Shown here: piece after piece, positions 1 through 11,793 of the stretch
How positions within the stretch are numbered: position 1 is the first letter of the stretch
Layout of the letters: each line of letters starts with the position of its first letter
Origin: Ectocarpus siliculosus
Lineage: Eukaryota; Sar; Phaeophyceae; Ectocarpales; Ectocarpaceae
Direction: 5' to 3'
Assembly: GCA_000310025.1 (NCBI GenBank)
Contig: FN649752.1
Location: forward strand, 3,697,740 to 3,752,750
Length of the DNA stretch: 55,011 nucleotides
Program-made: the position numbers and the translations under genes
The notes under the pieces: model-generated
The model's input: the letters and a program-made list of their open reading frames with translations, nothing else
The model's database searches: none
What the model was told of the DNA's origin: nothing

Positions 1-72
1 TTAAAAATAGTTCCCCCAACGGGGAAAGGGGTAGTCCGGTTTCCCCCCCAGTCCAAGGTCCACCCGCCGTTA

Positions 73-345
73 GGGGGGGGGGGGGGGGGGCGTACTCATT
101 TGTTGCTTGCCGTAGTCATTTGACCATTGACCACGCGTCCCTTTCGAGACGGAGCACCGTTCCTACACCTACTAGAGACACCACCAACATTTGGGAGCTC
201 TTCACGTTTTTGCCACAAACTCCATAAACATTTCTTGCACATTTTATCCCCGTCGGTAGGGGGGGGGGGGTACTCATAGTCGTGCATGCCGTAGTCGTTA
301 GACCATTGACCTCGCATCCCTACAAAGCCGGGACGGAGCACGCCG
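73..345. repeat. Two diverged tandem units headed by long G runs
   Basis: Unit 1 starts with 18 Gs (73-90) and unit 2 with 12 Gs (259-270). Each is followed by closely related sequence: TACTCAT, then GCCGTAGTC, GACCATTGACC, CATCCCT or CGTCCCT, and GACGGAGCAC. The period is about 181-186 bp. Short minus-strand frames cross both units and share residues because of the repeat, with no other coding evidence. The remaining bases of 1-633 hold nothing I recognise. Confidence 0.7.
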
Positions 346-633
346 GGTTCTCACCGGACCAGGCTCGCACATCACCAAGCGCGAAGCGCCGTGAGTTATT
401 CGGCGAGTCGCATAAAGGGTGCGCTGCATCCTGCTAAGGGTGTTCGGCATCTTGTGCTTACTTCCTTGCGTACGGATGACAGCTGCGCATGACTTAATTT
501 GTTGTCTGGTGCTTTCATTTCCAAAGGCAGTTATAAGCACTGTGTAACTGCCTCAAGGATGCTTGACCATTTTAACACAACATGGTGCGATCATCCCCCT
601 TGCGCGGAGTGAGGGTTCTCGACACCGCACAAC

Positions 634-2679
634 ATGATCTACTCGACCACCATTGTGGTTAACGCAAAAAAACAAACCGGCAGGGGGAGGAAGAATGATT
701 CGACGTTTGTGCGGTTCTTCGTAAATGATGCGATTAGTGTACTAGTGCAGTGGGAAGACAAGGGGGAGCGGTGTCTGGAGTTGACGGAGGGGCTTGCGTC
801 CACCCACCATGTATTATTAGGGGAGAGGGATGAGCAGGAGGAGCCAGTACTGCCCGCAAAGAAGATGACAGACTGGAGGACGGAACATGTGGTGTTAGGG
901 CGGTTGGTGGATACCGAAGCAGGGACGATTTCATTGCCGGAACAGAAAGTGCAGGATTTGAGAGAGAGGCGTCGTTCAGCTTTGCCAAGCAAGTTCCTTC
1001 GAGGAGCTGGTTTTCGGATGCGTCAACGAGAGCGTTGGGGGGGGGTTGCATGGAAACGAGGGTGTTCTGGAGGTACGAGTTGCCGGAGGAGGTACAAGGA
1101 AGGACGATCAGGGCGAGGCAGAAGGGAGAAGGGGACTTTATATGCATCAACGTGCTAGAACTGACGGCGATGGTGATGACGGCGTATGTGATGGTTATTT
1201 CGAGGGGGCATAGGCCGGAGCGGGAAGGAGAGGCGGTGATGATGAGGGCGGACAACGAGAGCGCTGTGTCGTGAGTGAAGAAGTGGGGGGAGGGGGGGAG
1301 AAGAAGGCGAGGGTAGGGGCACTGATGAGGATGATGGGAGATTTGGAGACGATTGGGGGTTGGTGTTTTCGGGTTCAGGCGAGGCATGTACCGGGCGTGG
1401 AGTTTAGGCTAGCAGATGGCATAACGAGATGGAAGGAAGAGAAGGTCGCTCACAACTTGCAATCGGAATCGCCCGGAACACATTGGCAGGTGCAGGAGCT
1501 CAAGGCCGAGGAGCAGCACCTATGTGCAGAGATTTTGCGCGAAGTTACGCAGTTGGAAGAGTTGCAGCGTCGACTAGAAAAACTTACACAAGGGCTTGGA
1601 AGATGTGGATAAAATGGAGGGAACGAGTGCAGAAGAGCCCATGGATTGCGAAGGGGTCGGAGGAAGGGGAGATAGTGGAGGAGCTGGCGGAGTACATGGC
1701 TTACTGTAGTGCGTTCCTAGGAAATAGGGATTCGGCAATGATGGGGAAGCTCGTGGAGGTAAATTTCTATCATCAACAGTTTCAGAGCATGTCTTTGCAG
1801 TTGAGTAACCCGTACATCAAAGGGGTAGCGCAAGGTATTAAGAGAGGGCACGTGGAGAAAGGTACAACAGCAAGATTGAGGAGACCTCTGACATGGGGAA
1901 TGTTGAGTGCAATGCAGCAGAGTGTCGGCGGTGAGGGTGCAGGGGGAAGAGTGCTATGGATCGGATTGGCTTTGACGTATCTGCTGATATTGAGGGCGTC
2001 AGAGTTGTTTGCGGAGAAGGATGGAAAAATCCACGAAGTGTGCTGCCTGTGCAGGGGGGACGTGGCATTCTTCGAGGGCGATAAGCAGCTGGAAGGACCG
2101 GAGAGGTTAAAGGGCAGATAAGATAGAAGTGCAGATGAGAGGCTCGAAGGGAGACCAAGGGAGGAAAGGAGCGGTGATGGTCAGGGAGAGGGGGAGGGCG
2201 AATGGAGCGGTGGAATTGATGCTGGAACTATTCGGGATTTATGGAAGTGAAAGACTAAGTGCAACGGCACCATTGATGGTGCACAGAAGGAAAGGGAAGT
2301 GGGAGGTATGGCAGAGAGGGAAGGCGACAGAACAAGTGAGGAAGGGGATAAAAGCGGTGTCAAAGATGTGGTCGAAGGAAGGGAAAGGGGCAGGGGCGAA
2401 GCTATAACCGGAAGAGTTTGCATTACATTCGGGAAGGATAGGTAGGGCGACGAGGCTGGCCGCGAAAGGGGTACCGGAGGCTGTGATCAAGAAGGAAGGG
2501 AGGTGGTCGTCGAACGCATTCGAATGGCATGCGTGAGGGCGAACATGCAAGACCCAGCATGGGTGTCGGCGGTGTTGGAAGAAGAGGAAGGGGTATTGGA
2601 GAGACAACCGGGGCAAGGGACGGAATGGGGAAGAAATCGGGAAGAGGGATCAAGAAGTAAGAAGAACAAGACTTCGTGA
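634..2679 (+). pseudogene. Decayed DIRS/Ngaro-like YR retrotransposon: RT end, RNase H, tyrosine recombinase
   Basis: Several plus frames read as one damaged polyprotein. Residues resembling the RT thumb (LGRLVDTEAGTISLPEQK) lie near 895-950. RNase H follows with four candidate acidic sites: SDAST near 1015, INVLELTAM near 1150, ADNESAV near 1250 and LADGITRW near 1410. A TGA at 1271-1273 replaces a likely Trp codon. The tyrosine recombinase runs from about 1560, with an N-terminal core-binding stretch (ASTRKTYTRAWKMW), the first catalytic Arg in LILRASELFA near 2005, HSGRIG (H-x-x-R) near 2432-2450 and GRWSSNAF near 2495. The nucleophile position reads WHA followed by a frameshift into VRANMQDPAW, so the Tyr appears lost. 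The frame ends at 2679. No methyltransferase domain is visible between RNase H and the recombinase, which fits the Ngaro more than the DIRS1 arrangement. Gag and most of RT are absent. Identification is strong; subfamily is tentative. Confidence 0.85.
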
Positions 2680-3154
2680 TGGGGAGGTTTGTGTCCAAGC
2701 TGGGCGACCAGCGGAATGTGGTCAGCCTGGTTCTTGTTACTTCAGGAAGCGTGTGGATTCCTTAGTAGGCTTAAGGGCCGGGAGGGAGGGAGAGAGTTCC
2801 ACCTCCAAGACCCGGCTTTTGCGCGGCGACAAAATACTCAAAAAATGGCATTTTTCCGGAAGTGAGAGACAAAATAGTTATAGGTCCGCAGGCTGCAGTA
2901 GAACCTCGATCGGAGGGCTGCAGAGAAGATTGGACGACAGGGTCTAGTCTCTAGATTCAGAGCACCCGCAAAAGGATTGCTCGTGTGTGCGCGTTGCATA
3001 CGGCATCCAAGCAGTATCACACAGAGACGAGTTGGAATGCCAGAACATGCTCCCAATACGCACATGGTTCGCAACAAAGCACTGCGGTTGTAGACTATAC
3101 AACAGCAGTGGTAGGCGCCAGTCTTGTACCGTTGTGTGTTCTGGGGGCATTGAC

Positions 3155-3350
3155 GAATCTGAAGTGTGGCACCGGGTGCGATCGTCATACAAATTATTGT
3201 TTTTTCTTCGCTTTGTTTGTCGCAACCCGGTGCGACCTGTCCGATCGGTGCGATCTCTCCGACCCCGGTGCGGATGAACAAATATATAATTTCGTGTATG
3301 TAGCTTTTTCAAGGCACCCCGGGGCGATATCTGCCACCGGTGCGATGCGC
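3155..3350 (-). repeat. Partial copy of the 18-bp-minisatellite repeat
   Basis: Read on the minus strand, this carries two to three 18-bp units like CGGTCGGAGAGATCGCAC, next to a segment ending in ACAAATTATT-like sequence. One minus frame encodes VGEIAPIGQVAPGCDKQSEE, which parallels VGEMPPVGKMATGSEKQS in the copy at 3711-4080. Only the minisatellite and its immediate flank are shared; the rest differs. Confidence 0.55.
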
Positions 3351-3710
3351 AAGACAGACGCAGCCAGAGTTGTGACACATCGCTAGTTGACAATGCTGTA
3401 GAGCACTATAGAACGATATTTCGTGCTTGGGCGCATCATATGTAGGTACCGTTGTTGCTGGCCGACAGCACACCGGTAGCGGCAACGTAGGGTGGTACGT
3501 AACAGCTTTCCATGCAGCGAGTGGTCATGGGTTTGGAGGTGAGTTTTGACTATGGGCTGACAAGGACAAACGGTGTGGTTTCCATCTGGGGTACCGGTAC
3601 ATACGGTATCAGGTTGTCTCCCGCTTTGGTTTCCGTCTTCCTCTACGAACACTCAAACGCAAGCAGCAGCACAATAGATTTCCTTGCCTAAGTAGGGGGT
3701 AGGTTACGGC

Positions 3711-4080
3711 TTGCATGTTGTGTGCTTGGGTGGTGTACGATTTGCAACTTTCTTGTACCGATCGAACCAAAACAACAGACAATCCCGCGTGAACCGCGCC
3801 GACTGTACGTACATACATGAAGGAGTGGCGCTCCGCTTCACCGTTGCCGCATGTATAAGGTACGCATATGTGTATACCTCTACACGGCAGGCCAAAAAGT
3901 GCCCAAACTTCGATTTGAGGGTCGCCCCCCGTGCAATCTCATCGGCGTCCGTGCGGAAATACAATTAAATCATGCCGTCCTTGATTGTTTTTCAGACCCC
4001 GTTGCCATCTTCCCGACCGGTGGCATCTCTCCGACGGGTACCACCTCTCCGACCGGTACCGTCTCTCCGACTCTTACGGT
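3711..4080 (-). repeat. Dispersed repeat with four 18-bp units (inverted partner at 40930-41262)
   Basis: On the minus strand it opens with four tandem 18-bp units (positions 4005-4078), consensus CGGTCGGAGAGATGGCAC, encoding the hexapeptide VGEM(A/P)P in one frame. After these come a TGATTTAATTGTATTTCCGC-like segment and then a block containing GTCGGCGCGGTTCACGCGGGA. The same order is found at 40930-41262 on the plus strand, including the translated block ARFTRD followed by LLF. The shared length of about 350 bp and the conserved internal order make this a repeat family, not chance. Its class is unknown. Confidence 0.75.
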
Positions 4081-4950
4081 AGGCTGGTCTGGGTTGGGCG
4101 TCGCCATTCGGATTGTTGGCCTTGGAATCCCCTGCGGGGCAAGGGGCAGGTTCACATCTACCGTGCTGGAAGCAGAGGGTAAAAAAGTGTCTTATTCACT
4201 TGGCGCAAGGTGTCAACGGGAAGGCGATTTTTGCCTTGTTCGGCCTCGCTTGCGGTATTTGGCGGCACCTACTATATATATTGTATCATAGCGTTGTCAT
4301 ATCGGCGCCATCAAGGGCAAAGAGCATATCCATCGGTAGTTGCCCACGCATTTCAAACGGAGCGCCGCAGGCGCACATGCTCACTCGCCATCTCGATAAT
4401 CTACAGCACACCCGAGAGGAGGAGGCGCTAGTGGGACATCGAAAGAAACACACCCGCCACTGCTGCCGGTCCTCCAGTCTCACGTGAAGCAATACCCCGC
4501 CTTTTCCCCAGGCAACAGCGAGAAGGCCATGGTCTACGGCAACATTTGCCGTCCTTAAAATCATCCCCTATCGGCTAAGCAAAACCGAAGGTATCTTCAG
4601 AAGCCTTTCCATTCGGCCGCGGAGGCAGCATGGACCGAAGGAAAGCGCTGGTGAGGTCGTGTCCGGTAAGGATAAACAACCGTGCGTGCGAACACTGAAT
4701 AAGCATGCACCATCGGCTATGGTTGTGTGCTCGAACTGTTATATTATCATCAATGGTGCCAATCAGGTCAGTGTGAGACATGGAGGGTGGTCACACACAG
4801 ACAAGTACGAGCACCATCATGCCCACTCGGATAATCAAGGGTAATCAGAGGAATACTGCGCTAATGCGGCCGAGGCAGGCTGTGGTTGGGTACCGGTGCA
4901 TATACGTGTGCGCGCTGTCAGCAGTAATATGCAGTTTCGCGAGAGGGACT

Positions 4951-5618
4951 ACGGTAAACGTCGGAGTTTTCCCCCCTAGTAGAGCCCCCCCCCCCCCCCA
5001 TTACCGTTTCGGCCTGGAAGCATGGCTTCTTTGATTGAGCCCCGGGGTAGATCGTTTTCGACCAAAAAACAAAATCCCCCAAATATTTCAATTTCCCTCC
5101 GGGGTACCTGCTTTCCCACGAGTTCCCCCCGCGGGGGGTGTATTTGCCTTATTTTCTGAGTCGATTTTGTTGCATCGCGGAGCACAAAAAGGATGATATG
5201 GGACGGAAAAGTCATTTGCAGATCTACGCTTCGAGCGAGATTTAGGTGTACCGTTTGTCGCTGGAAGGCGGGCCTTCTTCTTCTTGGAATCATTCACGGG
5301 ACGAGACACACTACCCCCGCTGCTGTCCGCCTTGCTGTATTTTTGCCCTTCGCCTTCGTTACTCTTACGTTCCTTCTCCCTCTGGTTGTTGAACGCTTGC
5401 TCGTAAACCATATTTATCTCAGTTTCGCCACTCTCTGTATGTGTGGTGTGTGGACCATCATCATTTTGCACAAGCCCCCCCCGGCGGGGGGCTTCCCCCT
5501 GGGGTAGCGTTGAAAAAAAAGAACTAGCCCCCCCGAAACGTCATTTTCCCCCCGGGGGGGTTGGTTTCAGAACATAAAACGATCCCCTCCCCGGGGGAAA
5601 AACTCCGACGTTTACGGT
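4951..5618. mobile_element. 668-bp non-autonomous element with terminal inverted repeats
   Basis: The left end (4951-4977), ACGGTAAACGTCGGAGTTTT then CCCCCC, is mirrored on the other strand at 5592-5618 as ACCGTAAACGTCGGAGTTTT then T and CCCCC. The termini match with one substitution and one indel. The interior is rich in C and G runs (about 15 Cs at 4985-4999; CCCCCCCCGG near 5477; CCCCCCGGGGGGG near 5550). A plus frame (5193-5507) and an overlapping minus frame (5088-5471) show no known domain. No convincing target-site duplication is visible; at most CT flanks both ends. It looks like a MITE of unknown superfamily. Confidence 0.6.
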
Positions 5619-7211
5619 CTGTAGAGCGTGTGTCGTATCGTGTTGCGAGATTTCGGGAGCTTGTTGCCGCCTGAGGGAAAAGCGCCGTGTCCTCTGGTAT
5701 TAAATGAACATCGGTACAACAGTACAGATGCTAGACGGGGATAGCCCCTTGCACCCGCTGGGTATATCACCTGTCCAGGCTGTTTACAGTAGTGTAAAAA
5801 ACAACACTGTGGGGAAGACTTGCCAGCCAGCTGGGTCGTAGATCTTGGGAAGAATGCACCGAGAGATGAAGACACACTGGGTCGGAAAAAAAGGTTCGAG
5901 AGAAAATGGAACTCTTAACAATCACGAGCACACGCTGTTGGTCTCCGCCTAAACTGCGGTAGCTATATCTGGAGTCGATTTTCACTGCTGTTCACCTTTC
6001 CGCGTGATGAGGTTGCCCGCTGTCGACTGTCCAGATGCTGCACCGGTGGAGGACCTTGACTATACCCCCGAACTTGCTCTTGCCTGGCCTTGCCTGCAGC
6101 GAGTCATCCAACAAGAGGGTCTCGTTAATGCCGCAAGAACCATTTTGCAAAGATATCCGGGGCTACACAGAATGTTCAACCCACCGAAACACCGAGTCAA
6201 CCCGGTCATCCGCAATAATTGACCACGAACGGGTGGACATGCTATAACACCACCGCTTGCTGGCGTGGAACCGGCAAACAGATGCAAGCTTTGCACTTGG
6301 GAAGACCCACTGATAGGAGCCTACATCGCATCCAAGCAACTGAGGGAGCGTTTGCGCCGACCCGTATTGCCTTGCAAGGGATGGATTTACACGTGTGCAC
6401 GAAGTTGACCCATCATTGAGAGAAGAGCTGGCCATCATCAATGCAGGTCGCACGGACGATACCGCAAAGTTCATTGAGCATCAGCAATGAGAAAACTTCA
6501 CGCGCTCTAGAGCGTCAGCAGTTCAGTGCGACAGGCATCAAACTTGTCTATCCGCGTAGAGTGACGCATCGTCATAAGTACTAGCCTACCTCGTTGTCGT
6601 TTTGATCCTCCTCTTCGTGCTCCAGCAGCTCTTCTTTCACGTCGCTGCTGTTTATCCCGGGAGAAGCCTGTTGACGTCATCGAACAATAGACGGTCACCG
6701 CATTCTGTGCTACAAGCAAGAAGGTGACACATTTGCTGCAATTTTGCAAGCCGGGGGTTAGAGGATAAATACTCTACTCCATTGTACACGTCCTTTGAGT
6801 CTCGAAAGCCTCAAGGATTTCGGCCACCGATTCAGCTGCGAGTTGTTTCCAACCAGTCTCGACAGAACAGTGGCGGCCTCTACCAGATATTTCTTCGGGA
6901 TGACAAAGGGTAGGTGGCGATAGAGTGACAGTGACCCGCAACGACCGAGACCAAGATTTTCTGACACGAGTGGGCTTGTTTGTTCCGCACAGCAGCCATC
7001 AACAGACACGTAGTCACTGTTCGTGTGTGGATGAGCAGATGAATACTTTCCAACGGGACTGCAGGAAGTGACTACGCAGATAGGAATTGATAGTCCCCTT
7101 GGTTTGGGTTTCACGGTTGATCCACGGGGCTCGGCTCTATGGGAGTGCTTGCTGCTTTGCGGCACTCTCTCTCCCGCTGCGTCTTGATCTCGCCTGCTGT
7201 CCTTAGTTCAA
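5619..7211. other. Intergenic stretch, possible decayed coding fragment near 6000-6480
   Basis: A plus frame at 6004-6222 (beginning MMRLPAVDCPDAAPVEDL, 72 residues) and the frame after it at 6219-6419 have protein-like composition and may be pieces of one frameshifted reading frame. I recognise no family. The rest shows nothing I can name. Confidence 0.3.
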
Positions 7212-8671
7212 GTGATACAAGCATCTTCAACACACAAACAAGACTCTAGAGTGTATTCCTCGAGGGAACCCGTGCTGGAGGTGAGTGGCGACGATGTTGC
7301 AGGCCAGCCTGCCGACGTCACCACGAGTGAGCAGGACAGGGTCGACAACCTGGAGCGCAGAGTTTCAGGCCTGACGGATGAAGTACAGCAGCTGGCGGAG
7401 CTGCTCCGAGCCGCTCTCGGCAAGGGCAAGAAGGAGGGAGAGTCCGGTAACGCTGGGGTGGGCGTTGTCGTTAAGGGCGCTGCGCCCACCCGCGGTACCC
7501 AGGAGGGGGGACCGCAAAACGAGGAAATCACGCCGCCCTCAACCGGAGCAGACCCGGCGGTTGGGCCGGGTGGTGTGGGTGTCAGGGGATCGCTCCCCCG
7601 AGGTGAGACAACCGAGATGTATGGCGGTGGTATTGGCGGTGTTGGCGGTCTCGGCGAAGAAGGAGACGGTGTTCACAAGAACCCATACAGCAATGTGTGT
7701 GTGTCAGTGCACGCGTCGCGTCTCGAAGGCGACCAGGGATATTACACGTGGAGGAGGGCGTTTATCCAAGCCGCGAAAACGGTCGACATGGACGGCCAGT
7801 TCGAAGGGGCCGCAGAACTCTAGGCAGAAGTCCGAGGTACTGATAAACCCAGAGCTACGTTGCTGGCGGAAGGGTACTCCGAGGCACAGATACACCGCAG
7901 CCTCCAAGCTTTCCACTTCCTGTCCTCGGCCCTGGTGAGGGAATCAGACAAGGCCATCTTCGCCAGATGCGTGACGAATTTGACAAGTTTCACAACCCGG
8001 AATCGCAGGTCGCCACAAAGGAATTGCTCAGCAAGTTCTAGAATTTCGCAATACCTGCCGACAAAAACCCACTGAATCGCTGATCGCCATGGGGCAACTC
8101 GCAAGTCGTCTGAAAGAGAGGGGGGTCAAAGTTGAGGCCTCTGACGTCCTGTCGCCCTTCCTCTCGGCTCTACCGGCCGAGTGCGACCATGCCAGATCGA
8201 CCCTGCAGTCCGCCCAGACTCTGGATCGGGGGGAGATAATCCGCGTGGTGGGCTTCCAGCACTCCAGCATCAAGCAGGGGAAGAGCCATCGGAATGGCAA
8301 CCGCAACCATCAGAAGGCGGCCGAGCAGGCATTTATCGCGAGCGTCGGCAATGGCGGTGGCGGAAAAGCTGGTCGCAACGGCGGCGGCGGGGGACGCGGA
8401 GGCGGCGGCAACGACGGTGGCGGCAACGGCAACGGCAACGGCAACGGCGGTGGAGGCGGTCGCGGTGACGACGGCCGCAGCAGGGGCCGGTTCTACCGGT
8501 GCAACAGGCGAGGGCACCAGTCGTTCTCGTGCACTACCCCCATTACCGAGTTCATGCTCCAATGCGAAGACTGCGACGGATTTGGACACGATAAGAGCAA
8601 GCGCCCGTCGGCGAAGGATGAGGAGGAGGCGAAGGGCGAAACGGCAGTGTCATGGCGATCATGGTGACGAG
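7212..8671 (+). pseudogene. Orphan copia-type gag with degenerate zinc knuckles
   Basis: The first frame (7212-7823) has a short coiled coil (EQDRVDNLERRVSGLTDEVQ, about residues 40-70), a Gly/Pro linker and a gag-like segment (YYTWRRAFIQAAKTVDM). Stops and shifts follow at 7823-8090, but frames still read LLAEGYSEAQIHRSLQAFHF and then LASRLKERGVKVEASDVLSPFLSALP, as in retrotransposon gag. Next come a Gly/Asn low-complexity run (8350-8490) and two CCHC-like knuckles: YRCNRRGHQSFSC, where the first Cys position is not Cys, and CEDCDGFGHDKSKR, where the last Cys is Arg. Gag proteins coat element RNA and the knuckles bind it. No protease, integrase or RT follows, so this is a separate remnant from the copia element at 11.4 kb. 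The frame has no ATG at its 5' end. Confidence 0.7.
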
Positions 8672-8852
8672 CGATGACGAGGAGCTGGATGTAGCACGTG
8701 AGGCCTTGAAAGAAGAGGCGGGGGAAAAACACCATAGCCGCGCGGATCACCACGCGCGCTCCATCTACACACAGCAGCAGCAGCAGCAGGAGATGGTGAA
8801 GATGGTACCATTGCTGCAGCGTGGGGGGGTGGAGACACAGAAAAACGGTCCA

Positions 8853-9270
8853 AAGACCATGTGCCCATAACCGCGACGGAGGGGGCAACAGTAGCAGAAC
8901 ACGGCGAGATGACCGTGTGCCTACAGCCGCGACGGGAGGGGCGCGGGAGGGAGACAATCAATGCAACCCCATGGCACACCGGGAGGGGCATCGGGGGGGG
9001 AGGTAAACATTAGCCCCGTGGCGCGTCGGACGGGGCGTGAGAGGGGGGAAAAAATTATTTGGCCCTCTGGCGCGTCGGACGGGGCGTGAGGGGTGGAAAA
9101 AATTGAAGCAGCCCCGTGGCGCGCCGAAAGGGGCATGAGCGGGAGCCCCGCGGCAAGTCGGGAGGGGTGGAGGGGGGAGGCAACATGCATCGTAGTGCTA
9201 AAAAAGAAATATTTTTCTGGCGAGGCTACAAGTCGGGACGAGCGCTGGGAGGGGAGCAACAAGCATCACA
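8853..9270 (+). repeat. Degenerate G-rich minisatellite, unit about 45-58 bp
   Basis: Seven or so imperfect units follow each other, each with a core like CCCCGTGGCGCGTCGGACGG, then GGCGTGAG and GGGGAAAAAATT. The clearest starts are near 9014, 9063, 9112 and 9146; older, more diverged units lie at 8853, 8909 and 8969. A last pair shares GCAACA(T/A)GCATC followed by AGTGCT. It begins just downstream of the orphan gag. I see no coding role. Confidence 0.7.
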
Positions 9271-11446
9271 GTGCTGAACTGAAAATGGCACTTCTTTCTT
9301 TACGGTATTTGGTGTTTGATAGTATTCGTAGCGCAGTTGGTAATCCTCGTTGGCTGTCGTGAGTGCACTTTGGTTGAAGAACCTTGGAGGGTGTTCCGTG
9401 TTTCTCGGAGGCGTTCGCGTTCACATGTTCGATTGAGACCCTTATTGATTGCGGCCACGTGGTACCGTTCTCTAGGTTTGCGAAATGTTTAGGAGTATGG
9501 GATATTGTTGGAACCGCTGAAGGAACGTACGAGGAAAAATTGGGACACCAGTGTTGTACTTCAGCGAGAATAGAGGATTGTCGAAAAAAATGCATGCCGG
9601 TTATGTATCGCTCAGAAAATGCTGGATGAATTCCTCATGTCCCGGTGCACTCTTGTTACACCAGCGAGGGTAGGGAGCACCCCGACATTTATCTGATGTT
9701 TGTTTCAAGAACAGACAGTAGTAGCCTCCTGGTAGTTGTTTCGACCAATTCCTCAGGATAGTCTTACGCTATCGCTTACCAAGAATTAGGAATAGGCCGT
9801 TGTTGGAAACAGGATTATGTTCTTGGTACTTGGCCATAAGAACAGGTGTTCTGTCTCGAAGCCTACACTACAGTAAAGTTCAATATAATCGTAGTCGCCC
9901 TGGGGATACCCCTATAGGAAAAAAGGAAATAGTAGCCTCGGCCAAACCACTGCTGTACGGGGCGTCGTTTGTAATGGACCATCAAGAAAATCCTGGAACC
10001 ACCCACACCCCTGCCCGTGAGGCACTACTCTAGAAAAGAGCCCAGTTCTCCTGTAACGCGAGACTCCTTGAAACCTGCACAGGACTGGGACTCACCAAGA
10101 AGGGGAAAGAGGTAGGGATGACAGGGGAAGGGATCCCCCCTGCTCTTCCTCGACCTGCCGGAGACAACCACGCTACGAGCATGCGTTTGACGTGTGCCTT
10201 GATGGTGGGGTGAAGAGGGTTGCTCATCATGCGATTGTGGGACGACAAATGCCGCACCAGCACCAACGATGCGAGGTAAGGTGCTCCCTACTTCGGTGGC
10301 TGTTTCGCGCCTAGTGAGTTGTTCTCGCAAATATGTTCCTCTTGCCTGGGCTGTGGGCTGTGCGGGAAGGAGCAGAGAGAGGAATGGAGGGATAGTCTAC
10401 ACAGCAGTGTGACACGCCTTCTCTCATTTCTTGGCAAGTGTCGGCTGGAATGTTGACCTCGGCCAATCAATGTTTCTGGTCTCCTACTTGTCAGGTCGTG
10501 TCAGGTGTCAGGAGTTCACACCGGGATACCGCGTTGCGAGGGTGCCTGTGGGGTCGGTTGGCGCCAACGTATGGTAGTTTCCAACGTACCGTTCGTTCTT
10601 GTCTTCTTGCGCACCTTCGCGTCAACTCCAAGACCCAAGCCAACCAACAACCGCCACGGCAACTCAACTACGTTATGGAAGTTGGGGTGATGAACTTTTT
10701 TTTTCGCCCGTCGAAGATTTAGCAACTCGACGAGGAGTGTCGTCGGCGTGGCCGGTCTGAAGCTTCGTTTTTTTCACGAGAAGCCGCAAATGCTGACAGC
10801 CACACAGGAAGAGCCACTTCCAAAACTCGAGAGCTCCACAACCAAGAGGGTGCGGGACGGCCTCCCATCTCTACGCACGAGCGGGGGTTGCCGGAGTGAT
10901 GAAGACGACTTTGAAAAATCATCATATACAAACACAGAAAGACCATTCGAGATAAGACCACAGTCGAACGGGATGAGTTGAAGTCTTCACAGTGAATGGA
11001 GCTCTTGAAAATCCTCGGTGCTCCTCGGCAATGCCCCACCGCCGATACACCCCCCCCCAGCTCTCTGCGGGTGTGGGGAGTTGCTGGCAGTGCACAGCGT
11101 CAGGAATCTTGAGCCGTATAAGCCGTGGAAGTTGCGTCGCCATGTCGATCCCGAAGTCGCCGACTCGCCCTCGGGGAAGGACAATGTTGCCCTCTTGGTC
11201 CGTGAGTTTCGTTCATACCTCGGTCCCGGGGGAAACTCGTCAAGGGCTTCGGTCCTTTTGTCCACTTGTCCCTCTCCTCGCGAGGGTGGCCCCTCGGGCG
11301 GTGGTAGTCTTCCCACATTGCGTGCAACAGTCGAGCTGCAGACAGAGGTGAGAAACTGTCCCATAACCGTGTCTTCGGTGAGCCAACAAGAAGCAGCAGT
11401 GCCATCCTGAAACTTCCCCTCTGGCATTCTCGCGTCCACGCCGCCA
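9271..11446. other. Intergenic stretch upstream of the copia element
   Basis: Frames reach at most 177 residues (minus, 11100-11633) and overlap others on both strands. None has a recognisable motif. I looked here for a 5' long terminal repeat matching sequence after 15760 and found none. A 9-T run lies near 10690. Confidence 0.5.
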
Positions 11447-11793
11447 GTGTTCCTCCTGAGCCTTGGACTACATTATCAATCGGGTGCCACCGGCGGGAGT
11501 GCGGGAGGTACGGACGGTAATGCCTCAGTCCTTGGCACGCCCAGCGTGCGGGTTGGGAGTAGGAGTCTTGTATTAGATTCAGGCTTGAACCCCCATGCAA
11601 CTGATGTGAATCGTTCCTCTGTTGGTGCTGCAAACTTTGGTTCGATTGGAATTGGAAGTGGGACTTTAGGTAGTCAGTCTTTCATTCCAGGAATGGGTAG
11701 TGGGGCTTTAAATGAGTCAGTCTTCCATTCGACCCGCACCTACTGCATCAAGGAGGTGGTGGGAAAATGTCGCCAGTGGAACCACCTTGATTC

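Larger units (their letters stand above)
2680..4950. other. Intergenic stretch without a recognisable gene
   Basis: Frames are short and overlapping on both strands, and none resembles a known protein. The only structure I can support is the dispersed repeat described at 3155-3350 and 3711-4080. Between 4100 and 4950 I see nothing beyond ordinary intergenic sequence. Confidence 0.6.

Noticed and set aside
734-1387. A 217-codon minus-strand frame
   Set aside because: Antisense to the retrotransposon RT/RNase H region; Pro/Ser/Leu-rich without a domain.
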